Of a stretch of DNA of 64,000 bases, positions 56,367-64,000 are shown piece after piece. Position 1 is the first letter of the stretch. Every line of letters starts with the position of its first letter. Below the pieces are notes generated by a model. That model searched no databases and was not told the DNA's origin. It saw only the letters and a list, made by a program, of their open reading frames with translations. This stretch comes from Cephalotrichum gorgonifer (taxonomy: Eukaryota > Ascomycota > Sordariomycetes > Microascales > Microascaceae): NCBI GenBank assembly GCA_900312665.1, contig ONZQ02000018.1, positions 334,264 through 398,263 of the forward strand. The letters are read 5' to 3'. The position numbers were made by a program, and so were the translations under genes.

Positions 56367-57839
56367 ATGATGCTCGCCAAGTTTGCTCTGCTCCTAGCGG
56401 GGGCAGCCATCTCGGCCGCCCAAGAGGAGCCGTCGGCAGCCCCTGCCTGCAAGACTATATCGCAGCGACGTGCGTGGTAAGTGATTCGGCACAAAGCGGG
56501 AAGAAATTCACACGAAGAGGCCCAGTTAGACTAATGACGTGCGAGATAGGCATACACTATCCGACGAGGAAAAGACCGCTTACATCGATGCGGAGCTCTG
56601 CCTCATGGCCAAAGAGCCAACTCTCGGGCTGAACGCTACCAAGAACAAGTTCGAGGAGTTGCAGTCTGCCCATCAGTCGCAGGCTAACATCGTGCACGGA
56701 GTGGTATGCATATCAGTTCCATGCTCAGGGACGGACACAGACACCGGTGTACAGCTCACTAACTTGGACGGCCCGTTCTTCCCCATGTTTATAGGGCGCC
56801 TTCCTTCCTTTCCACCGGCTCCTGATGCACGCCCACGAGACCTATCTCCGGGAACTGTGCGGCTACGAGGGGACGCAGCCGTATGTAGCCCGCCATCTAC
56901 CATGCCCAACACTCCATAAGTCAAGTTTCTAATACGAAGCCATGCAGCTACTGGGACGAGACTTTCGAGGCCGGCAAATTCTCCACCTCGCCCATCTTCG
57001 ATACCGTCGTCGGATTCGGCGGTAACGGCGTCGGTGATGAAGGATGTATCGCCGATGGACCGTTCGCGGGGTACAACAACAGCCTCGGGCCCGGGTACCT
57101 GATCACGGACCACTGTATCACGCGGTTCGTGAGCGACGCTACCAGCATGAGCGCCCAGCAGCAGTATCTGGACGCGTGCTACGAGAAACAGACATTTGTT
57201 GAGGCGTGGCCCTGTATCGAGGGTAGGCCGCATGGGGCCGGACATGGCGGCGTCGGGGGCCTGGTACGTAGACTCCAACCAAGCACTAGAATTATCTTCC
57301 TTTCCTTCTTCCCCTGCTCCTTTGAAACACCTTCTCCCTCCAACTTGCGCCTTGGGATCTCTAAGATCGTCACTAACCCATCCTAGATGCTCGACCCCAT
57401 CGCCAGCCCCGGCGACCCAATCTTCTACCTCCACCACACCTGGCTCGACAAGGTCTTCTGGGACTGGCAAGCCCTGGACCTCCCCGCGCGCCTCACGGAC
57501 ATAGGTGGAGGGAACATGCCGGCGGCATTCGGTGGATTCCCCGGCGGGGGCGGACCCCCTGGCGGAGGTGGTGGCGGGTTCCCTGGTGGCGATGGTGGTG
57601 GACTCCCCGGTGGTGGCGGCGGGTTCCCTGGTGGTGGTGCATTCCCTGGCGGCGGCGGCGGGTTCCCATCCTTCGAGGCCATGCAGCCGCCGGAGTGGCT
57701 GGTGCAGGTCCCCGAGGGGGACCCAGGCGATGAGACGACGCTGGATCATATCCTGAACATGTTTGGGATTATACCCAATGCCACAATTGGCGAGGTCATG
57801 GATATCGCTGGAGGGCTGCTCTGTTACGAATATGTGTAG
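56367..57839 (+). CDS. Secreted tyrosinase with glycine-rich insertion
   Basis: Five exons, 56367-56476, 56550-56703, 56795-56880, 56948-57263 and 57387-57839, give 372 residues. Donors are GTAAGT, GTATGC, GTATGT and GTACGT. A signal peptide (MMLAKFALLLAGAAISAA) is followed by the copper A region (VHGVGAFLPFHRLLMHAHET, YLRELCGYEGTQPYWDE). The copper B region is GRPHGAGHGG and DPIASPGDPIFYLHHTWLDK. The histidines expected for both sites are present. Enzymes of this secreted short type oxidise phenols to quinones and may form melanin or modify peptides. Between copper B and the C-terminus, at about residues 264-310, lies an insertion built of GGFPGGGG-type repeats. No long C-terminal blocking domain is seen. 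An ATG five residues into the leader (56370) also opens the frame. The last 50 residues end in CYEYV. Confidence 0.9.
57531..57668 (+). repeat. Imperfect GGNGG minisatellite in the tyrosinase gene
   Basis: Tandem CCNGGNGG-type units encode Phe/Pro-Gly runs in the tyrosinase. Units are imperfect, in frame, and could change number without disrupting the frame. Confidence 0.7.
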
Positions 57840-58976
57840 CTGGTTGGCTTGGCGTGGCGGGAGAGGAGGACGGGATGGATTCACTTCTTGCCGCCTATAT
57901 GGCAGTCAGTCCTATGCGGGGGCTGCCGTGTGGGCGTGTTCAATTTGGATACAGCTACACAAATGCTTTTTTACCTAGAGGAATCTGTGACGTAAAGTGG
58001 TAGAACGAGGCGCAAGCAAACGCGCATATGTGCACCACCCACCATCTCAGAACCTGCAACCAGCTAAACTCAGCCACCACAATACTTGCTGGTTGAGCAC
58101 GTTGGTACTAATAAACTTTCGTTTGCGGTATTATTCCGCCTCAGACCCCGGCAGCCTTCCCCCTTCCGCCCCTTTCTTCGTGTGCAACCACAGAGCAACC
58201 TTAATGCAGGCTGTCACACCAACTAACCGCATTCGTCCCCAATACGAGCACTCCAGCCACTGTATTGGCCGGCCAGCTGTAGCTTAAATGCGGGAACTGG
58301 GGTAATTGTCTCGGTTTTGTTCAGCTCGTTGGGTGCCGCCGTCACGCGCCTCACTTCCTCTCGCATGCCCCCTCTTTCTCTGAGCTCCCAATCCCAATTC
58401 TTGTGCATTAGCTTAACCCCTCACACGTGTACAAGTACGGCTTTCTTGAAGAAGCGGTGGGACGCTTGGACGCGGGAGACTCTATTGATCCCTCCGCCAT
58501 GACATCACATTCGGTGACTTGCTATGTTACTCCTTGGTACCAATTCTCTTCAGTCTTGAGGCGAGCGGCATGAAGAGGTACCCTAACACTCGCTAGCCAT
58601 GCACCCAGCCTCCCCAGACTGAGCGTCCATTTTTCTTTTCAAAGCCCAGCTCTTGATGTGCCATAGCTGCCTCTACCGTCATGTGCGCCACATTGGACAG
58701 CCTGCCCCCATCTTGGTGTGTGAGGGGCAGTCCGGGCTCGGTACCTGGCTCTTAAGTAGGCCTGGGTCGGTCCCATTTCCTCCGTTCGCACGATGTTGTA
58801 CAGCAGATCCCGCCGGCAGCGCTATGCATGGTGTCTAACCCTAAGTGCTGTTCAAACTGATTGATAGCGAACACAATCTCTGAACCAAAAACAACAAATT
58901 TGTGGTACTATCGCACCGTCTCACTCTCCAACTCTTCAACTCCGACTACCTGCCCTCGGGGCAACAACCGCCCAAT
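57840..58976. other. Intergenic, nothing supported
   Basis: 3' flank of the tyrosinase and 5' region of the next membrane-protein gene. Short ORFs without motifs. Confidence 0.5.
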
Positions 58977-60294
58977 ATGAGCGTCCCCATATGCGGCATC
59001 TCGCCCAACGCGACCATATCCCCAAACTTCTCCCTGCAGTTCCACGACTTCGACGCCTCTCGCGCCAACATGACCAACTGCCTCTCCGACAGCGACGCGA
59101 CCTACATCCGCCCTAGCGACGGCGGGAGCCTCCTTCCCTGGCCCTACTCGCTCGCCTGGCTCCTCATCCACTTCCCCGTCACTGTACTGCGCGTGTCGCA
59201 CTGGCAGCGCGTGCAGACGCTCTCGCTCGTGCTCGCCGTCTTCTCTATCTTCTTCACGGCGCAGGCGTATACGACGCATCTCGCTCCCGGGCAGGTGCTC
59301 GTGTGGACGCCGCTACCTATCATCCTCGACGTCGGGGCCATGATGCAGCTCGTGTTCCTAATTGTCAGGGAGAACGGGGTGCTGTTGCTGTGGTGCGCCC
59401 TAAAGGATTCGTTCAGGAAGGTAAAGGGGCCGAAGAAAGGGAAACGGGGGATAGAGACGATGCGGCGGACCTCGCAGATGGTGGAGAGTGCGACGTTTAG
59501 GGGGGACATAGATGCGGATGCCGGTGAGTGCCCGATTCCTTTAAAGCAGGATATGAACAATAAAGCGCTCCTATCCTCATCTCATGGTACAAATGGAAAA
59601 GTAAACTGACTCGTTCCTAGTCCAAACCGTCTCACTCCCCCCCACGGTCCCCGACGGCCACGGCCTAATCTCAAAAGCCTACCTCGTCCTCTTCGCCCTA
59701 GCCCTCCTCACGACTCTCATTATCCTCCAGTTCATCGGCCTCCGTCACGCCTCAGAGGGCCGCCACGCCACCGACCTCAAAGCCCGATACTGCTCCCCCC
59801 TCTTCCAAAACGCCCTCGCCGTCCTGACCCACTGCGAAATTGTGCCCGTCCAACTGGGCGGCAGCTACACGATCGGATGCATCGATCTCCCGGGGACCGA
59901 GCAGCGCCGGTGGCTGACCGCCACAGTCGCCGTCCTCTCCATATCGCTGCTCCTCGAGGCGCTCGACGCCGCGATCATGGTGCTCGTGAGCAGCAACACG
60001 CGGTGGTACGGCGCGGACCTGCGGAGGCCATGGTTCTCCATGGTCGCGGGGAACGTGGCGCTAGTGGGAATACTGGCCGTGAGCGTGTACTACTCGCTCG
60101 TCGTGCCGGCGGCCGCCGACAAGCAGGTCTGGGTGTTTAGGTACGAGGCCAGCGTGGACGCCGCGACGGTGTGCGCGAGTAGGTTGACGCCGCCGGGGAT
60201 TAGGGGGCAGATCCTTGCGTGGACCGATGGGTTCTTGGGGAGCTGGGGGGCGGCGTATTATGGGTTCATGGAGGGGGGAGACATAAGGGTGTAG
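58977..60294 (+). CDS. Fungal multi-pass membrane protein, function unknown
   Basis: Exons 58977-59523 and 59621-60294 give 406 residues. The intron has a GTGAGT donor and a TTCCTAG acceptor and joins the frame to VQTVSLPPTVPD. The ATG at 58977 is preferred: it opens MSVPICGISPNATISPNFSL, a luminal N-terminus with glycosylation sequons, whereas the upstream codons are unrelated. Hydrophobic segments include LLPWPYSLAWLLIHFPVTVL, LSLVLAVFSIFFTAQAY, PLPIILDVGAMMQLVFLIV, YLVLFALALLTTLIILQFI, TATVAVLSISLLLEALDAAI and NVALVGILAVSVYYSLVVPA. A basic cytosolic loop (KVKGPKKGKRG) sits between the third and fourth. The family is common in ascomycetes but uncharacterised. Confidence 0.82.
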
Positions 60295-60706
60295 AAGTCT
60301 TGGTCGGATTCGTTACAAGCCTCGAGGGTAAACCTTCAGACTTCATAGCCTTAATCAAGGGCAGGTGTTGAAACTTGAAACGTAGCTAGAGCCGGAATTG
60401 TGATTGCGTGTATACCCATTTGACCCACGACACCTAGCATAGGTAACTTGGTCAATGTAACAGGCAACTGAAGAGATACCTCTTTCATTGCCCAACTGGT
60501 TGCCTTGTCTTCCACGCCGTGGGCGAAAAACGTTTATATGACTAGCTTGGATTATCCAATGCCAGCACAGGACTTTCATCAGTGGGGTGTCCTCACCTAC
60601 ATGGTCGTAAATCAGCATTGGGTATGATTAATCTTGTATTGTTTTTGGGCATTATCTGAAACCATTAACATCTCCCTTCTAGTAGTACAGTCCGAATGCC
60701 GAAGCG
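60295..60706. other. Intergenic between convergent genes
   Basis: 3' flanks of the membrane-protein gene and of the minus-strand conserved gene. Nothing seen. Confidence 0.5.
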
Positions 60707-61886
60707 CTACAATTTCTTGAACGGACGGTCCCGTCTATATGACCATGATGTAGAATCACAATAGACCTGCTCATACCCCAGAACACCTTCTAGGAGAGAG
60801 AGCACGATTGTAGGTGAAACAGTATTGTCCCCCCTGTACCTATCGTCTGGGCCGAATACGAGACGGTCATGAAGGGCGCCAAGGCCGAAAGCACTCGGAT
60901 AGAGCGTAACCTTTACCATGGGGGACTACCGCTATCGTCAGCTGAGCTTTAAACAAATGATAATGGTGTCGTAAAGGGGGGAGGAGAAGATACCTTGGTG
61001 GTTACCTGGTGGTTTGTGCGACACCATTTGCGGAGGTAGTCGGCGATGAGTTGAAGGGTTGGGGAGTGGTTGGCCTGCACCTCTACATCTCTCCCCCCTC
61101 TTAGCCAAACAAGGGCGTGGTAGGGAGGCTTGAGGAGGAGGTCGTCTGGCCTGGGGAGCGTGTTCACGTCGGGCATGTACTCGACCGTCCGTACCTCAGA
61201 TGTCGACTTTGTTGGGGCGGCCGGGATAGCATCGATCTTCACGTCGTCCCAGCCCTCCGGGGCCGACTTGTCATTGAAGAGTGAGAGAAGCTGCGATTTG
61301 AAGGTGGGGATGAGCTCCAAGGGCCGCGTGACCTGCAGGTTCGGTAGAGCGATGGAGAAGGCGGCTAGTTCGGCGTTCCAAGAGGCTGTGGTATTTTCTG
61401 TCTTGGACACCTACGATACCTCTTTAGCGCATTCATCCAGCACCACGGTATCAGAGTGCTCGAGAGAAGGGGAGAGAGAGATACCTCAAGGTTGACCCTC
61501 AGCTTACCACCCCCATTCTTCAACAGCTCCAACACCTCATCAGTCCAGGCCTCCACCCCCTCGTCCTCAAGCAGCTCCTTAAACGCGGTGCTCCACGCAA
61601 GGACGCACCCTGCGACAGCCGTCACGAGATCATGCTTGTCGACATAGTGGCTGTCGAGTGCCGCGAGGAGGAGTGGCCACTCCGGATTGAGGACGATCTC
61701 GTAGCCGAGTACGAGGCGGAGTGCCGAGAGAGCCTGCTGAAGGGGGGAGGTTGCGGGTTCCCAGGAGTCTCGGAGGGCGAGTTTGACTTTCAAGGGTCTG
61801 AGTGAGAGGTTTAGTTAGCCATTGTGGTTTGCGTTTCGAAGGGGGAAATAGGTGGGAGTAAGAGGTAGTTCTTACAGAGACGCCAT
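60707..61886 (-). CDS. Conserved fungal protein of unknown function
   Basis: Four predicted exons on the minus strand, 61886-61876, 61797-61485, 61410-60994 and 60925-60707, give 319 residues. The first exon is just 11 nt and encodes MASL. Donors are GTAAGA, GTATCT and GTATCT; acceptors are TCAG, GTAG and GTAG. The protein has a helical N-terminal half (ALSALRLVLGYEIVLNPEWP, DLVTAVAGCVLAWSTAFKEL) and a C-terminal half with PPYHALVWLRGGRDVEVQ, LIADYLRKWCRTNHQVTTK and VKVTLYPSAFGLGALHDRL. The last fits an annotation of an ascomycete hypothetical family. No signal peptide or transmembrane segment is present. The pieces join in frame throughout, which supports the model. I cannot assign a function. 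Confidence 0.75.
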
Positions 61887-63010
61887 GGTATTGGACGGAA
61901 GTATGCCTGGAGCTCTTCGTCTGGAGAGTTTGATCAGTAATGGGAAAGATCGGCGCGTTGGGGGTATTGGGCCGAGGTAGGCTTCGTCGGGACACAGGGT
62001 GACGACATTCACTCCTTGATATGATTGAGATAATTAACGAGATTCACCCCACTCCGTCCCTGCCAAGAGCCATCGTCACATCGGATAAGATCAGGCTCAA
62101 TTCAGCCCAGGCACATTTCGCCTTGCGGGGATTCGTGTTTGGTGTCAATCCCCTGTCCTGCCGTTCTGCGGCTGAGCCGCTACTCCGCATGTAGTCGCTT
62201 TCGACTGCCGCTAACTCGAATAGTCCGTCCTAGCTCGCTTGCCTCAGCCACACACGCTGTCGATGCAACTAAGGCTAGCCTTAAATCAACACGGGCGCCA
62301 AGGGGCAGACCCCCTTTTCCCCCTCAATTACGAATACTTTGGTGGGGGAGTTTGTCCAGTTCGCCGGTATGCCCCGCCATCCGTCGCTGCCCGTTGTCTC
62401 CCCGAGACGCCGAGAGGTAGGGGTAGGACTGAGCCTGGCGGAATTGTTTCCCCTCTCTATGTTCCCTGTTCCCTGTCCGCTATTCCCCCCTTCACCAATT
62501 GTCCCCTCCATGTGGTGGGACGAGGATGTACTTGTATGTTATGTCACCGGCGAGATACTACTTGTATTCGGACAAAATCCGCCTTCCTCGAACCCCCTGG
62601 GCCGATTCCCCACCACACGAAATGCCGTGCGAGCCTGCCTTCATTTCCGCACTCTGAGGACTACCAGCTAGCGCGGTACGTGACGTTCAATGTGTTCACA
62701 CCGCGAGTCTGCACAACAGTACTTACGACCCCGCTGTTTAGAAGTACTCCTCGTGCGGATGGATACACGGAACATCGCTAAGAGCTTGGCTTAAGTCCTT
62801 GGCTTGCGTAGGCAGACACCTACCTACTTGTACCGAGGTGTCCGAGAACCGGGCCCTACTTGCGTCTTGATAAATAGTGAGCGCCCACCCCTCGATTGGA
62901 GCATAATCGTCCCTCAAGTCATCCCAAACCATCTCGAGCTATCTCAACTCCTGAAGCCACCTTCCCAAACACACGCTCTAAGTCCCAGCCCAGAACAGAC
63001 ACCGACCACC
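61887..63010. promoter_or_regulatory. Divergent intergenic region
   Basis: About 1.1 kb between the starts of the conserved gene on the minus strand and the partial gene on the plus strand. No repeated motif or ORF with support is seen. Confidence 0.4.
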
Positions 63011-64000
63011 ATGCCCCGCCTTCCTCCCGCCGAGAAGCTTCCCCTCGCTGTTCGAAAGAACGGTAAGTTAATCACGATGCTGGTTCCGACACGCACCTAG
63101 GGACCGTTGTGGGGACACCATCGTATTAACAGCGGCCCAGTTCGCGACCAGTGGCAAGAAAAGAAGGCTGAGCTCGAGGAGAAGCTCAGCAGCCTCTTCG
63201 GAACTACCTGGACCATCGACATCGACCCGCTAGTCATCTACCCCTACGCCGAGGAGTGGGCTCAGGCCTCTCTGGGCGAGTTCATCTACCAGTTCGTCAT
63301 ACCTGCTGCCCTCAGCTCTCCCTCCACTGCCAAACTCCCCTACCAGAACTCCCATACCCTCCTCTTCTCTCAACACTGACATGGTGTCTAATCAATCTTT
63401 CCTATCCCACAGGTATGTCTCAGGCGCCATCGGCCGCCTCGAGAGCTTCGTCTCCGATAACGGCCCCGCGGATCTCAACAAGGCCAGCTACACCCACACC
63501 CTAACCCTCGACTTCGACGAGGCCTCTCGCTTCTCCTACTGTGGCGTCGACATCCACGAGGGCAAGCTCCGCCTCCTCTTCGCCCAGTTCGCCACCAATA
63601 TCGACGATACCTGCGACCCGTCCAAGGTCCTGCAGGCCCTCAACGAGGCGCCGCCGCCGCCCGGCGAGGAGGCGCCGAAGCTGAGCGTCGTCGTCCAGAA
63701 GGGTATCCGCGACGAGTACGAGCCCGCCGCCGAGTCGATCAGGTCCCAGATCGCGGAGATCCTGCAGAAGCCCGACTTCAAGGTCACACCCGGGTTCGAG
63801 GGCGTCTACGAGGCGCTGTCCAAGGAGAATGGCGCGAGGGACGACTGGCAGGGGAATGTGGGCCCCTTCGTGAAGCTCTACTTCGAGGCGTTCGTGAACA
63901 CGCTCCGGAGCGAGAAGTTTGGGGAGGACGATCTGCTGCAGGAGGGTTTCAACGAGGCTGTTGAGAAGGAGGAGGTGGCGTTTAGGATTGTGGATAAGTT
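63011..64000 (+). CDS. Conserved fungal protein, truncated by the window edge
   Basis: Exons 63011-63062, 63141-63279 and 63413 onward; the frame is still open at the right edge, giving at least 259 residues. Intron 1 has a GTAAGT donor. Intron 2 is assigned a GTTCAT donor because only this keeps LGEYVSGAIGRLESF in frame; there is a CCCACAG acceptor. The visible protein begins RLPPAEKLPLAVRKN, VRDQWQEKKAELEEKL and TWTIDIDPLVIYPYAEE. It continues with THTLTLDFDEASRFSYCGVD, KLRLLFAQFATNIDDTC and FVKLYFEAFVNTLRSEKF. It is acidic, without signal peptide or membrane helices, so probably cytosolic. I do not recognise a functional domain. Confidence 0.75.

Overview
The window looks like nuclear DNA of a filamentous ascomycete (Pezizomycotina). 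Genes sit on both strands, well spaced and without operons. Introns are mostly 45-110 bp with GTRAGT-type donors, CTAAC/CTGAC branch points and YAG acceptors. Recognisable families are fungal: a Zn2Cys6 regulator with a fungal-specific regulatory domain, an NCS1 permease, an NmrA-like protein, an ECM33-like GPI protein, a secreted tyrosinase, fungal F-box and ankyrin proteins and several fungal multi-pass membrane proteins. I saw no convincing tRNA, rRNA, CRISPR array or intact transposon.

Layout. 0-8 kb: a seven-helix membrane protein (2525-3722), a lipocalin-like protein (5038-5590, minus) and a GPI-type secreted protein (6625-7722, minus). 9-12.5 kb: a frameshifted F-box-like gene, a glyoxalase/VOC protein and an NmrA-like protein. 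13.7-21 kb: a broken STAND-type gene with a C-terminal zinc ribbon, a secreted Asn/Gln/Ala-repeat protein, a 3'-truncated SR-protein kinase, a decayed aminoglycoside-phosphotransferase-like gene and a membrane protein. 23-24.2 kb: a Cys-rich single-pass protein.

24.6-33.6 kb is the most coherent block. A 1019-residue hydantoinase/oxoprolinase fused to a DUF917 (S-methyl-thiohydantoin desulfurase type) domain is divergently transcribed from an eight-exon NCS1 permease. A Zn2Cys6 regulator follows. The divergent promoter and the regulator's own promoter share TCGGCGAA half-sites, including a perfect 20-bp palindrome at 28204-28223. The natural reading is a pathway-specific regulon for uptake and ring opening of a hydantoin-, thiohydantoin- or oxoproline-like compound.

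34-40 kb: an OTT_1508-like deaminase-domain protein, an unknown conserved protein and a divergent pair of decayed secreted-protein genes. 41.6-50.5 kb: a secreted flavin L-amino-acid oxidase, a membrane protein with unclear reading frames, an unknown Cys-rich protein and an F-box/ankyrin protein. 51.9-64 kb: an ECM33-like protein, a tyrosinase with a glycine-rich insertion, a membrane protein, a conserved unknown protein and a gene running off the right edge.

Exon junctions were worked out by hand from splice consensus and reading frame and are predictions. Half-gene frameshifts may be true decay or sequencing errors; the sequence alone cannot decide.
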